From CAJQHT01 sp038123275 (GTDB lineage Bacteria; Pseudomonadota; Alphaproteobacteria; Rickettsiales; UBA1997), in contig JAYORG010000008.1 in NCBI GenBank assembly GCA_038123275.1, forward strand, positions 6,246 to 70,245: a stretch of 64,000 nt of DNA. Reading direction: 5' to 3'. The notes under the pieces were generated by a model, which was not told the origin of the DNA, searched no databases, and saw only the letters and a program-made list of their open reading frames with translations. The position numbers and the translations under genes were made by a program. Of the stretch, positions 35,129 to 45,390 are shown piece after piece (the first letter of the stretch is position 1; each line of letters starts with the position of its first letter).

Positions 35129-36538
35129 TTGATGTTAAAGAAAATTCAATCATTAAATATCTCTGGCAAAATGTGTTTACCAATCATTGAAGGCGGTAAG
35201 GGCATAGGCGTTACAGACGGTAATACCGCGGGTCATTTTGCAAAATCTGGTGCTGTTGGTACATTTTCAGGTGTAAATGCTGATTATTACGATGAAAAGG
35301 GCAATGTAGTTCCCGTTAATTATAATGGCACAACCAGAAGGGCTAGACACCAAGAATTAATAGATCAAGGCATTGCCGGTGGCATCGCTCAAGCTAAAAT
35401 TGCTCATGATATTTCTGGTGGTAATGGTCGTATTCACATGAATATTTTATGGGAAATGGGTGGCGCTGAAACAATTCTTAGAGGTGTTTTAGATGGTGCT
35501 AAAGGTTTGGTACATGGTATTACATGTGGTGCTGGTATGCCCTATAAATTAGCTGAAATTGCTGACAAATATAAAGTTTATTATTATCCAATTGTTTCTT
35601 CCATGAGAGCTTTTAGAGCTTTATGGAAAAGAAGTTACAGTAAATACTCTGACTTACTTGGTGGCATTGTTTATGAGTGCCCATGGAAAGCCGGTGGTCA
35701 TAATGGCCTATCTAACAGCGAAGATCCAAAACAATTTCAAGATCCTTATCCAAGAGTAGCAGAAATTCGTACATTCATGAATTCAGTTGGTTTAAATGAA
35801 GTGCCAATAATTATGGCTGGTGGTGTTTGGAATATTGAAGAATATGAAGATTGGCTAGATAATCCTGAAATTGGACCAATTGTTTTTCAATTTGGCACTA
35901 GACCAATTGTTACTAAAGAATATTCCGTGCCGCAAGCTTGGAAAAAAAGAATGCTCAATTTAAAAGAGGGTGACGTTTATCTAAATAGGTTCAGCCCAAC
36001 TGGTTTTTATTCTTCAGCCGTTGAAAATGACTTTATTAAAGAGTTGCAGCAAAGAGAAGTTCATCAAGTTGAATATCGTGCTAAATCTGATGGTGATTTC
36101 ACTCATGAAATTCCATTTGGCAACAGAGGTAGAGTAGTTTATGTTACAAAAGAAGATCAAATAAAAGTTCAAAATTGGAATAAAGAAGGCTTCACAGAAG
36201 GGATGAAAACTCCAGATGAAACCTTAATGTTTGTTGATAAATCTAAATCTCAACAAATTGTTACTGACCAAATTAATTGCATGGGTTGTTTAAGTGCCTG
36301 TAGATTCAGTAATTGGTATCAAAGCCCAGAAGACAATTATACAACTGGCAAAAAAGCTGATCCTAGAAGTTTTTGTATCCAAAAAACTCTTCAAGACGTT
36401 AGAAGAGGAATTGACGTTGAAAACCAGCTAATGTTTGCTGGTCACAACGCTTTTCGTTTTGCTGGTGACCCTTTTTATAAAAATAATTTTGTACCAACAA
36501 TCAAGCAGTTGGTTGACCGTATCATGCAAGGTAAGTAG
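35129..36538 (+). CDS. Nitronate monooxygenase-like FMN-dependent oxidoreductase
   Basis: This 469-residue TIM-barrel flavoprotein of the NMO/2-nitropropane dioxygenase superfamily shows LPIIEGGKGIG, GLVHGITCGAGMP, ECPWKAGGHNGLS (flavin and catalytic region), PIIMAGGVWN and FQFGTRPIV. It is longer than typical NMOs, with a cysteine-containing C-terminal extension (INCMGCLSACRFSNW) that could bind a metal or cluster. The substrate is unknown. It lies 60 bases downstream of map on the same strand. Confidence 0.8.
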   Translation: MMLKKIQSLNISGKMCLPIIEGGKGIGVTDGNTAGHFAKSGAVGTFSGVNADYYDEKGNVVPVNYNGTTRRARHQELIDQGIAGGIAQAKIAHDISGGNGRIHMNILWEMGGAETILRGVLDGAKGLVHGITCGAGMPYKLAEIADKYKVYYYPIVSSMRAFRALWKRSYSKYSDLLGGIVYECPWKAGGHNGLSNSEDPKQFQDPYPRVAEIRTFMNSVGLNEVPIIMAGGVWNIEEYEDWLDNPEIGPIVFQFGTRPIVTKEYSVPQAWKKRMLNLKEGDVYLNRFSPTGFYSSAVENDFIKELQQREVHQVEYRAKSDGDFTHEIPFGNRGRVVYVTKEDQIKVQNWNKEGFTEGMKTPDETLMFVDKSKSQQIVTDQINCMGCLSACRFSNWYQSPEDNYTTGKKADPRSFCIQKTLQDVRRGIDVENQLMFAGHNAFRFAGDPFYKNNFVPTIKQLVDRIMQGK

Positions 36539-36543
36539 AAAAG

Positions 36544-38085
36544 TTAAAATTCTCTATATCCAGTGGTCTCAGGCGGTCCAGATAAGGGAGCTACAAGTTC
36601 CTTTCTGTAGTCATTTAATAAATCATAAATTTCTCTGGAAGATATCCCATATTGCTCTACTCTTTTAATTGCATCTTTTTCAAGAAATTCAGCTCTTTTA
36701 GGATTTTTTTCAGCCCAGCCTAAAATTTGTGCTTTAGAAAATTGCTTTACAAAATCAAATAATTCTTGTGTAATGGTGCCTTGTTGTGTAGCAGTTGGAA
36801 AGGTTTCATTTATTTCATATCCATGTTTTGTAATGGCTTTTTGAATATTTAACATTAATTCATTCAATGCTGGAGAGGAATATTTCTTTTGCAGATCTTT
36901 TATTGTTGTGTTTGGATCTTTTTTTAACAAATTAATAACATCATTTATCGCTTGTGGAGGATATATTTTATCAAAATCTGTTTTTGATAATTCTAAAAAT
37001 GGTATTGGTTTGTCATCTCCTATTAAATACCATTTATCAATTACTCGATCTATTGCTTTGTCACAAACTAATAATAAACAATAAGCAGCCTCCAAGGCTT
37101 CATTCATAAGTGATAATATTTGGTTCTTAGGATTCCAGTCATATTCTTCACGTTCCATTTTTACCTGTTTTGCAAATAGTTGTGAAAATGGTAAATTTCT
37201 TGGTAAAGATGCTAAGGACACTCTTGAAGAAGGTGTACTTCTTAATGTAGCATCTTGAGCTTGAATATGTTGAAATTTTCCAAGTTCTGGGTCATAATCA
37301 AATTGACGATCAGATTTTTCATCATTACCATTTGGTTTTTCTTTGGCTGGTGTATTAGCTCTAAGTAAGGATTCTTCTTTATATAAGCCCCCAAATCCTG
37401 TTGGTCCACAATTGCCAAAATCAACAATTGCGCTTAAAAATCTTTTATCAAGTTCTTTAGTTCTTGGGTTATACAAAAAGCCAGTATTAAATAAGGCAAA
37501 ATTAAATAAATCCCAGTTACCAAGCCATAAAGATTTATAATAAGTAATATCAAGTTTGCTTCTAATTTTATCGGGTAATAAATCAAATATTTTAAATAGT
37601 TTATCTCTCCTTAAAATTTTATCTTTGGCTGTATTACCTTCTATGGCTAAAATTTCTGCTCTTAATTTTTTATAGTTACTATTTTTGTCAATTACATCAC
37701 CGTCATATTCTTTTTCATCTCCTATCAAATGTCTTGCGGTGCTTACTAAAAATAGTCCCAAATCTTCAAATGCATCTGCAAAGAAAGGCGATGCAACGTA
37801 TATGTTAGGAATACCATTTTTTTGGTTAAAATCAAAGTCTCTTTTTCCCGTTATATTAGAAAATTCTGGTCTTGTATTAAAATTAATTCCAAACAAAGTA
37901 TGAGGAGAGTTAGTTCCGGCAACTAATTCATACAGTTTTTGCATGGTAATTTCTTCACAAGCTCTTTGGTTACCATGCATCACTGCTTTTACACGGTAAA
38001 GTTTTCCATTGGCAATAATCATAAGAGAAGATCTTGTACTTGCTGCTATTGATGAACTTCCTGTTGATGATGCAGCCATAATCAC
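36544..38085 (-). CDS. Kinase-like effector candidate, main body
   Basis: This 513-residue ORF shows a protein-kinase-like order of motifs by eye: YRVKAV (Lys33), CEEITMQKLYEL (Glu44/45 on the following helix), WLGNWDLFNFALF (Asp192, Asn195, catalytic-loop-like) and AIVDFGNCGP (Asp222-Phe-Gly). The C-terminal 280 residues are helical and unknown. The GTG at 38085 has no Shine-Dalgarno, and the frame stays open further upstream, through a Ser12 tract and the basic strings KPKRKR and KKRKLDTKRR, to about 38290. The true start is therefore probably the upstream ORF at 38438 joined by a one-base frameshift. The host-directed role is inference; the family was not recognised by name. Confidence 0.6.
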   Translation of the reverse strand: MIMAASSTGSSSIAASTRSSLMIIANGKLYRVKAVMHGNQRACEEITMQKLYELVAGTNSPHTLFGINFNTRPEFSNITGKRDFDFNQKNGIPNIYVASPFFADAFEDLGLFLVSTARHLIGDEKEYDGDVIDKNSNYKKLRAEILAIEGNTAKDKILRRDKLFKIFDLLPDKIRSKLDITYYKSLWLGNWDLFNFALFNTGFLYNPRTKELDKRFLSAIVDFGNCGPTGFGGLYKEESLLRANTPAKEKPNGNDEKSDRQFDYDPELGKFQHIQAQDATLRSTPSSRVSLASLPRNLPFSQLFAKQVKMEREEYDWNPKNQILSLMNEALEAAYCLLLVCDKAIDRVIDKWYLIGDDKPIPFLELSKTDFDKIYPPQAINDVINLLKKDPNTTIKDLQKKYSSPALNELMLNIQKAITKHGYEINETFPTATQQGTITQELFDFVKQFSKAQILGWAEKNPKRAEFLEKDAIKRVEQYGISSREIYDLLNDYRKELVAPLSGPPETTGYREF

Positions 38086-38255
38086 TACATTGTCATTTTT
38101 TAAATTAATAATTAAGGAATCATCAATTTTAAACCTCCTTTTTGTATCTAGTTTTCTCTTCTTTTGATCCCTTGAGGATGAGGATGAGGAAGAGGATGAG
38201 GAAGAAGAAGATAAGAAAACAGAAAATGAGTCATCTCTTTTTCTTTTAGGTTTTA

Positions 38256-38438
38256 TTAATTTCCTTTTTTCTTCTTTATGATCCTTCTTCTTTTTTTATT
38301 ATAAGGGGTTGGTGATAAGAATCTTGGATCTTGTATTTTAGATTTGTCTTCTATATGTGCTGGGGGTAATGCTGCTTCTTTCTTGTCAAGGGTTGGTGAT
38401 GATGAGGATGCCCCATCTCTTTCTCTCTTTTTAGACAT
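38256..38438 (-). CDS. N-terminal segment of the kinase-like effector, separated by a frameshift
   Basis: This 60-residue ORF begins MSKKRERDGASSSSPTLDKK and has the only good Shine-Dalgarno of the locus (AAAGGAG, six bases before the ATG). It ends in a basic tail. At 38291-38297 the minus strand has a run of seven A. One extra A there (or a -1 slip) would join it to the long open frame below, giving one protein of about 630 residues that is Ser/Lys/Arg-rich at the N-terminus, followed by the kinase-like body. Confidence 0.6.
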   Translation of the reverse strand: MSKKRERDGASSSSPTLDKKEAALPPAHIEDKSKIQDPRFLSPTPYNKKRRRIIKKKKGN

Positions 38439-38579
38439 AGTTCTCCTTTAAACATTAACCTAATTTAATATTTGCTAAATAAGGTTAGGTGTTAATATTT
38501 TCTAGAAAATATTATGTTAAATAACTAATTGTTAGTTATCAATAGTTAATTTGACATAACAATAAAAAGATAGGAGATA

Positions 38580-40907
38580 TTATTTTTTTAAAGTAGCCAT
38601 AGGTGACAATATATAGCACAGTAAAATGCCAAATAAAATTGTTAAACCAAAGGAGTGAATTACTTCAAAACTACTAAATGAGAGTAATCCAAAAGATAGT
38701 AAAGTAGTAATACAGGATAAAGAAATAGCCAAAGAAGTAGTATTTTCATGGTTTCTGGCCTCGGCATAAAATATGGTATAATCAATACCAATACCAATTA
38801 TTAAAAATAAAGCCAAAATATTAAAAAGACTTATTTCATATCCCAATAGTGCAATAATAGCTAAAGAAGTAATGCCAGATAATAATGGTGGTAATGCAAC
38901 TAGTATGGCGTGTAACAATCCATAGCGATAGCTAAGCAATAATAATATCAATAAATACACGCCAATAATAAGTAAGAAAGAAGTGGTTTGATATTCTTCT
39001 AATACACTTCTAATATCTTCTTTTTTATTTAAAAGATAAACCCCATATTGTTCACTATGAAAAGCCTTTAAAAATTCACCTTCTACAACACCATTAAGCA
39101 ATATAATAGAAGCATATTTATTATCTACCTTTCCCATCCATAAGGTTTTTAAAACATCAAATGATGGTTTTTGTAGTATTTTTTTAGGAGTTAAATAAGA
39201 AGGTTTTTTTGATATCTCATTTTTTAGATCCAAAACATGTTGATCACTTAGCCCTAATATACGAGATTGTTTTGTTAAATATGGGTAAAGTAAGTTGGAT
39301 TTAACCAATTCTAAATCTTGTTTTTGTTGCATAATTGGCGGAACTAAATCCGAAAACGACTTATATGATAATAGTTTTTTAGCTTTAATTAATCTGGTTA
39401 AATATCTAGTTGCTAGCAGTTCCTTTTCTAAAACTTGTTGGCTTGTATCTGCTGTAACCAAAATAAAATAAGAAGATTTATCTTGTTTAATAATGTTTTT
39501 AACTAAATTTTCTTCATCAATTATTTCTTTTTTAGGCGCATCTAATAATTTTAAATCATTACTAATATTTAATTTATTCAAACCAATCAAACTTAAAGAT
39601 AATAATGCCATTAAAATTACGTAAGCTCCTTTTCTAGAGACTCTTTTTTGAAAATTATGCAAAAAAACTTTTGAAAAGTTTAATAAGTAAGAATCATAAA
39701 TTAATCTTCCTGGTCTATAAAATTTTGGAAAAAACAATATCACCACCAAATAAGAAGTAATTAGTCCTATGGTTGAGAAACAAGCAATTTGGTTTAAAAT
39801 AGGAAATGGTGTAAAAAATAGGGCTAAATAACATACCAAACTAGTTAATAAGCCAATAGAAATGCCTGGAAAAATACGTTTTAAAATAGTTCTACCAGCA
39901 TTTTTCTGAGTGCTTTTATTAAAATATTCAGCAAAAAAATGAAAAGAATAATCAATAGATACCCCAATTAAACTAGTGCCAAATATAATGGTTAATAAAT
40001 GAATTTCTTTAAATAATAGGTTTGTTGTAATAAATGCCGCCAATACACCAACAATAATAGAAAATAGAGTAAAAAATAGTGGTTTAGTTGATCTAAAATT
40101 AAAATAAATCAAATACATAATCACCAAAATAGAAATTAGACCAATAATATTAATTTCTTTGATGCTGTTTTGATTAAAAGAATTAGAATGTGTTGCCATC
40201 CCCGAGGAAAGTATTTTTACATCAAATGATTTTTGAGTCTCAATTTTTACCTCTTTAATATTTTTAACAATATTTGCCAATTCTTTTATACTAAATAAAG
40301 CATCATTTCTAATTGATATTGAAGAAAAGGCGTAATATTTTGCGTTATGTTTAGCAACCAAAATGTCTTTATAAGGAAATAAAGATGTTTTTAAAAATGG
40401 TAATTGATTTAAAAAGCTGCTTAATAATAAAAAAGGATCTTTAGCAATATTAAATACTATTCTACTATTTTGTGGCATATAAATATCTTCAATAGCTCTT
40501 TTTTGAATTTCTTCTTCTTCGTTATTGGCTAATAAAGATGAAAATTCAGGAGACAATATTTGATGACGGTATGGGGCATAAAAATTAATAACTTCATTAC
40601 TATTTTTAGAATCCATTTTAAATTCTATCTTTTCAATAGAGTTATTTTCTTTAATATTTTTATAAAAGAATTGTGCAGCTTCATATGATGTCTTTTTGCT
40701 ATTAGAGCCAAATAAAATTATAATTTTTTGTGAAGTTTTGTCAGCTAAATGGTCAAAAGCTTTTTGTTTAATAATATGATCTTTATCTTTGGGCAGCAAA
40801 GATAGCATATTGGTTTGAATATTGACAAGGCTAGAGAAAAATATCAAGGGCAACAAGGTTACCATTGCAGCCAAGGCTAATATTATGCGTTTTTTATTAA
40901 TGTTCAT
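38580..40907 (-). CDS. MMPL/RND-family exporter
   Basis: This 775-residue inner-membrane protein has two repeated halves. Each half has one N-terminal helix, a periplasmic domain of about 200 residues and a bundle of five helices (IIGLISILVIMYLIYFNF..., TSFLLIIGVYLLILLLLS...). GVSIDYSFHFFAEY and GIGIDYTIFYAE are the conserved charged motifs inside the bundles. Relatives (predicted exporters, COG4258-like) move lipids or lipid-linked molecules. It stands alone between convergent and divergent neighbours; substrate unknown. Confidence 0.87.
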   Translation of the reverse strand: MNINKKRIILALAAMVTLLPLIFFSSLVNIQTNMLSLLPKDKDHIIKQKAFDHLADKTSQKIIILFGSNSKKTSYEAAQFFYKNIKENNSIEKIEFKMDSKNSNEVINFYAPYRHQILSPEFSSLLANNEEEEIQKRAIEDIYMPQNSRIVFNIAKDPFLLLSSFLNQLPFLKTSLFPYKDILVAKHNAKYYAFSSISIRNDALFSIKELANIVKNIKEVKIETQKSFDVKILSSGMATHSNSFNQNSIKEINIIGLISILVIMYLIYFNFRSTKPLFFTLFSIIVGVLAAFITTNLLFKEIHLLTIIFGTSLIGVSIDYSFHFFAEYFNKSTQKNAGRTILKRIFPGISIGLLTSLVCYLALFFTPFPILNQIACFSTIGLITSYLVVILFFPKFYRPGRLIYDSYLLNFSKVFLHNFQKRVSRKGAYVILMALLSLSLIGLNKLNISNDLKLLDAPKKEIIDEENLVKNIIKQDKSSYFILVTADTSQQVLEKELLATRYLTRLIKAKKLLSYKSFSDLVPPIMQQKQDLELVKSNLLYPYLTKQSRILGLSDQHVLDLKNEISKKPSYLTPKKILQKPSFDVLKTLWMGKVDNKYASIILLNGVVEGEFLKAFHSEQYGVYLLNKKEDIRSVLEEYQTTSFLLIIGVYLLILLLLSYRYGLLHAILVALPPLLSGITSLAIIALLGYEISLFNILALFLIIGIGIDYTIFYAEARNHENTTSLAISLSCITTLLSFGLLSFSSFEVIHSFGLTILFGILLCYILSPMATLKK

Positions 40908-41060
40908 TATAACATAATTTTTAAATACAACCCTTTGCTAGTTGGTAGTATAATAATATACTAGATTTGATAAAATAGCTAGTAATTTAATAGTTTCTAA
41001 GAGTTGATTTACAAAAAGAATCTAATAGAGTAACTAGCTAATCAATAATCAATTAAATAA

Positions 41061-41933
41061 ATGATCGATATCTTATCTATAAATTTACATAATACCTTGC
41101 TGGTAATTGTCAACTTAATTCCCAAATTAATAGCGGCATTAATTATCTTTTTTGGCGTTATTTACGTAGGTAAAATAGCTAATAAATTGATAAATAACAT
41201 TTTAAATAAGTCTGATATTTCAGATATTCACTTTAATCTTTATCTGAAAATTTCTAAAATATTCTTCTTATTTATTGCTACAATATTATTCCTTAATATT
41301 ATTGGTTTAAAATCAATAGCAGCTGGTTTATTTGCTGGTGGTGGTATTATTACAGTGATTTTAGGTTTTGCTTTTAGAGAAATTGGCGAAAATCTCTTCG
41401 CTGGAATTTTGCTTAGTTTTAATCGTCCTTTTAAAAAAGGTGATTTCATTAAATCTAGCAATTTTGAGGGTACAGTAAAAGCAATTGAAATTAGAAGCAC
41501 TCACATTAGAAGCTCAGATGGGCAAGATATTTTTGTTCCATCATCACAAATTTATAAAAACACTTTAATTAACTACACTAAGGATGGTTTAAGAAGATTT
41601 TCGCTAAATATAGGCATTTCTTATGATAGTGATGTTAATTTGGCATGTAAAATAATTAATCAAGAGATAAATAAAATTCCTGGTGTGCTAAAAACTCCAA
41701 AAGCTAGCGCTTCCCTAAATCAAATGCTACCAAGTTATATAGAAATTGGAATGTCTTTTTGGGTAAATGTTTTTTCAAGTAATAATAATGTTGGTAAAAT
41801 TAAAACTGATATTGGCTCAAGAGTAAAAGAAGAATTATTAGCCCATAATTTTATTCTATCAAGCGATACTTATGACAATGTTAATTTTAGAGTAGTTCAT
41901 GATCTTGAGGCTTCTAAAGAAGTGGCTCATTAA
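41061..41933 (+). CDS. mscS: Small-conductance mechanosensitive channel (MscS family)
   Basis: This 290-residue MscS-type channel has three N-terminal helices. The pore helix carries Gly/Ala spacing (AAGLFAGGGIITVILGFAFRE), followed by the beta domain (GDFIKSSNFEGTVKAIEIRS, DGQDIFVPSSQIYKNTLINY) and the C-terminal alpha/beta domain. It opens under membrane tension to release solutes. The length matches E. coli MscS. Confidence 0.9.
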   Translation: MIDILSINLHNTLLVIVNLIPKLIAALIIFFGVIYVGKIANKLINNILNKSDISDIHFNLYLKISKIFFLFIATILFLNIIGLKSIAAGLFAGGGIITVILGFAFREIGENLFAGILLSFNRPFKKGDFIKSSNFEGTVKAIEIRSTHIRSSDGQDIFVPSSQIYKNTLINYTKDGLRRFSLNIGISYDSDVNLACKIINQEINKIPGVLKTPKASASLNQMLPSYIEIGMSFWVNVFSSNNNVGKIKTDIGSRVKEELLAHNFILSSDTYDNVNFRVVHDLEASKEVAH

Positions 41934-42056
41934 TTTATTGACAAAGCTAATCAAAGCTCTATAATCCATCGCTTTACGAAGCGAGTCCGCCAATGTTGTT
42001 CTAAAAGAATTGTAATAAATACATTCTTTATTAATTAAATCATTTCAAACAAAATT

Positions 42057-44342
42057 ATGACTAAATCAGCAAGTTTGGGTTTTCCTAGAATTGGAGCCTT
42101 TAGAGAATTAAAAAAAGCCGTTGAAGGTTATTGGAAAGGAAATCTTTCTAAAGACGAATTACTAAAAGTTGGTGCAACCATTAGAAAAGATAATTGGAAT
42201 TTACAAAAGGATAATGGCATAGACTTTATTCCAAGTAATGATTTCTCTTTTTATGATCATATTCTAGATATGATTACTACAGTTGGTGCAGTGCCACAGC
42301 GTTTCAATTTTGATGGTGGCAATGTTGACATAGATCTATATTTTGCTATGGCTCGTGGTTTACAAAAAGATGGCGTTGACGTAGTTGCCATGGAAATGAC
42401 CAAATGGTTTGACACTAACTACCACTACATAGTTCCAGAATTTACTAAAAATCAAGAATTCAAACTTTCTTCTACTAAAATTATTGATCAATATGAAGAG
42501 GCAAAAGAATTAGGTATTGAAACTAGACCAGTTATTATTGGCCCATTAAGCTTCTTATTGCTTGGTAAAATGGTTGATGATAGTGAAAAATGGCACTTAA
42601 TTGACAATTTACTTCCAGTTTATGAAGAAATTTTTGCCAAATTACAAGAATCAGGTGCTAAAGATGTTCAAATTGACGAGCCTTATTTGGTTACTGATTT
42701 ACCAGAAGAGGCGGCTAATTTATATCAAGATGTTTACCGCAAAATCAAACAATTTGCTGGTGATATTAAATTACATTTAGTTACTTATTTTGATGACTTA
42801 GCTGACAATGTTGAAACTGCATTCTCTTTACAAACTGAATCAGTTCATATCGATCTTGTTAGAGCACCAGATCAATTAGCAAATGCTTTAAAAACAATCA
42901 ATAAAGAGCAAACTCTTTCTCTTGGCTTAGTTGATGGTAGAAATATCTGGATTAATGATTTAGAAAATTCTAATAAAATTGTTAAAGAAGTAGTAGCTAA
43001 ATTAGGTAAAGATAGAGTTATTATAGCTCCATCTTGCCAATTACTTCACAGCCCTGTTGATCTTAACTCTGAAGAAAATATTGATAAAGATGTTAAATCA
43101 TGGTTATCTTTTGCTACACAAAAATTAGCAGAAATTAATGCTATTAACAAAGTAGCAAATGGTCACGCATCAGTAGTTAAAGATTTATTAGATCAAAATA
43201 AACAAGCTAATGCTAATCGTAAAACTTCTAGCAAAATTCATAATAATGAAGTTAAGGCTAGAGTTGCAAAAATTGATGATTCTGTTTTAAATCGTAAATC
43301 TTCTTATGATATTAGAAAGAATGTTCAAAAAGATTTCATTCCTTTGCCACAATTACCAACAACTACAATTGGTTCTTTCCCTCAAACAAAAGAAGTTAGA
43401 AAACATCGTGCTGATTTTAAAGCGGGTAGAATTAACCAGGAAGATTATGATACATTCATAGAAGAAGAAACTGCCAAAACAGTTAAATTTCAAGAAGATA
43501 TTGGTCTTGATGTTTTAGTTCACGGCGAGTTTGAAAGAAATGACATGGTAGAATATTTTGGCGAACAGCTAAATGGCTTTACTTTTACTAAATTTGGTTG
43601 GGTACAAAGCTATGGTTCGCGTTGTGTTAAGCCTCCAGTTATTTTTGGTGATGTATCAAGAGATAGCGCTATGACAGTTAGGTGGAGTTCTTATGCTCAA
43701 AGCTTAACTAACAAGGTAATGAAAGGTATGCTTACTGGTCCAATTACTATTTTACAATGGTCATTTGTTAGAAACGACCAACCAAGAAAAGATACCGCAA
43801 TGCAAATTGCTTTTGCTATCAGAGACGAAGTGATCGATCTTGAAAGAGCTGGCATTAAAGTTATTCAAATTGATGAAGCTGCTTTAAGAGAAGGTCTTCC
43901 TATCAGAAAAGAAAATTGGAAAAACTATCTTAAATGGGCAGTGGAAGCATTTAGAGTTACTGCTAGTGGTGTTGATGATAAAACTCAAATTCACACTCAT
44001 ATGTGTTATTCTGAGTTTAACGACATTATTGAAGCAATTGCTAATATGGATGCTGATGTTATTTCAATTGAAACTTCTCGTTCTAACATGGAATTATTAG
44101 ATGCTTTCATCAACTTCAAATATCCAAATGATATTGGTCCTGGAGTTTATGATATTCACTCTCCAAGAGTTCCAAATTTAGAAGAAATGGTCAATTTACT
44201 TAGAAAAGCTCTAAGCGTATTAAGCGCAGATCAAATATGGGTTAACCCAGATTGCGGCCTTAAAACAAGAGACTGGCCAGAAACTAAATCTGCCTTGGAA
44301 GGTATGGTTAAAGCTGCTAACGAAGTTAGGGCTCAGCTTTAA
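42057..44342 (+). CDS. metE: Cobalamin-independent methionine synthase
   Basis: This 761-residue MetE transfers the methyl group of methyl-tetrahydrofolate (polyglutamate) to homocysteine. The N-terminal barrel begins SLGFPRIGAFRELKKAVEGY. The C-terminal barrel has TTTIGSFPQTKEVR, the zinc ligands in HTHMCYSEF (His, Cys), the Glu of ISIETSRSNM and the Cys of NPDCGLKTRDW. It is full length with all catalytic residues. No folate or met genes, and no riboswitch that I can see, lie in the 123-base leader. It is uncommon in reduced Rickettsiales genomes. Confidence 0.96.
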   Translation: MTKSASLGFPRIGAFRELKKAVEGYWKGNLSKDELLKVGATIRKDNWNLQKDNGIDFIPSNDFSFYDHILDMITTVGAVPQRFNFDGGNVDIDLYFAMARGLQKDGVDVVAMEMTKWFDTNYHYIVPEFTKNQEFKLSSTKIIDQYEEAKELGIETRPVIIGPLSFLLLGKMVDDSEKWHLIDNLLPVYEEIFAKLQESGAKDVQIDEPYLVTDLPEEAANLYQDVYRKIKQFAGDIKLHLVTYFDDLADNVETAFSLQTESVHIDLVRAPDQLANALKTINKEQTLSLGLVDGRNIWINDLENSNKIVKEVVAKLGKDRVIIAPSCQLLHSPVDLNSEENIDKDVKSWLSFATQKLAEINAINKVANGHASVVKDLLDQNKQANANRKTSSKIHNNEVKARVAKIDDSVLNRKSSYDIRKNVQKDFIPLPQLPTTTIGSFPQTKEVRKHRADFKAGRINQEDYDTFIEEETAKTVKFQEDIGLDVLVHGEFERNDMVEYFGEQLNGFTFTKFGWVQSYGSRCVKPPVIFGDVSRDSAMTVRWSSYAQSLTNKVMKGMLTGPITILQWSFVRNDQPRKDTAMQIAFAIRDEVIDLERAGIKVIQIDEAALREGLPIRKENWKNYLKWAVEAFRVTASGVDDKTQIHTHMCYSEFNDIIEAIANMDADVISIETSRSNMELLDAFINFKYPNDIGPGVYDIHSPRVPNLEEMVNLLRKALSVLSADQIWVNPDCGLKTRDWPETKSALEGMVKAANEVRAQL

Positions 44343-44365
44343 ATCAAATTAATTTACATTGCATT

Positions 44366-44440
44366 TCATCCTGAATTTAGAATCTCTTAGTCATCTTTGA
44401 TGACTTAGAGATTCTTATATGAAGGATCTCACGTCAAGAA
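44366..44440. repeat. TCATCCTGA / GGATCTCACGTCA intergenic element
   Basis: TCATCCTGA is followed by a perfect 17-base hairpin (44379-44415, stem AGAATCTCTTAGTCATC) and AAGGATCTCACGTCAAGA. The architecture is the same as at 25801-25870, where the hairpin sequence differs but pairs equally well, so the stem is conserved as structure. It lies between metE and the next gene and may terminate metE. Confidence 0.65.
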
Positions 44441-44493
44441 GTTAAGATTTTTTAGGCCACAAATATAAATTCAATTAATCTAAAATTTTAGCT

Positions 44494-45384
44494 ATGAATA
44501 TTAAACAAATAATTATCATTTCATTTGTTTCTTCTGTTATTTCTCTTTCTGCTAATGCTAGAGAAAATAATGACATAAGAAAGTTAGAAACTACACTAAG
44601 AATAGGTGCTGCAAAGCAAAATCTAGGCTTTATTACTCCTGCAGCTAATTCTATTTTGCAATGGAATAGTGATACTCTTGATGGGGGTTTAGATCTTAAA
44701 TATAATTTCACCAATAATATCTTTACCGAGCTAGAATATACTTACAGCAAGATAAAAGGTGGAAGCTCAATTGATGATGATATAACTAACGGAGGTAATG
44801 CATATTCTTGGCATGGAGTTGATGGTAGAGCTAATGATTATAAATTAAATTTTGGTTATAAAATTTATAATCCTAAGCCTATTTCTTTATATATTACTGC
44901 TGGAGCTTTTTATAAAGATGTTAAAGTTTCATCAACAGATGGTTATCTAAGTTATTCTCCATTCATCTCTGAGGGGCTAGGTGCTCAAACTAATTCCAAA
45001 TATTATGGTGCAATGCTAGGTTTTAGATTGCAGTCTAAAACATCCAATACTAAAAGCTTTATACAAGCAGATGCCCTTCTTCCACTTCGTTATGAAGGAG
45101 ATCAAATATGGTATGGTAGAGATCCAGACTTACATTGGAGATTACGCAATAATAAAAATATTCATGGCGATTATGGTTTTAGAGTAAAGGGTGAATTTGG
45201 TTACAAAGTAAAAAACTCTTTTATTCAGTATGCCAAGATTTATACATATTATGAAAGAATAACAATAAATGGCCTAACAGAAACAGAGCCTACTTGGGAA
45301 GTTAAAGGAGGCTCACCTGGTTCTGCTGTTGAAGGCCAAGCCCAATATGAAGCTTATGGAGCTGGTTTAGCTTTAGAATTCTAA
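44494..45384 (+). CDS. Outer-membrane beta-barrel protein
   Basis: This 296-residue protein has a signal peptide (about residues 1-22, ending ANA) and alternating aromatic beta strands (LDLKYNFTNNIFTELEYTYS, YKLNFGYKIY, FRVKGEFGYKV) closing with GAGLALEF, a terminal-Phe barrel signature. It is probably a surface-exposed porin-like or adhesin barrel. I recognise no specific family. Confidence 0.7.
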   Translation: MNIKQIIIISFVSSVISLSANARENNDIRKLETTLRIGAAKQNLGFITPAANSILQWNSDTLDGGLDLKYNFTNNIFTELEYTYSKIKGGSSIDDDITNGGNAYSWHGVDGRANDYKLNFGYKIYNPKPISLYITAGAFYKDVKVSSTDGYLSYSPFISEGLGAQTNSKYYGAMLGFRLQSKTSNTKSFIQADALLPLRYEGDQIWYGRDPDLHWRLRNNKNIHGDYGFRVKGEFGYKVKNSFIQYAKIYTYYERITINGLTETEPTWEVKGGSPGSAVEGQAQYEAYGAGLALEF

Positions 45385-45390
45385 AAAAAA

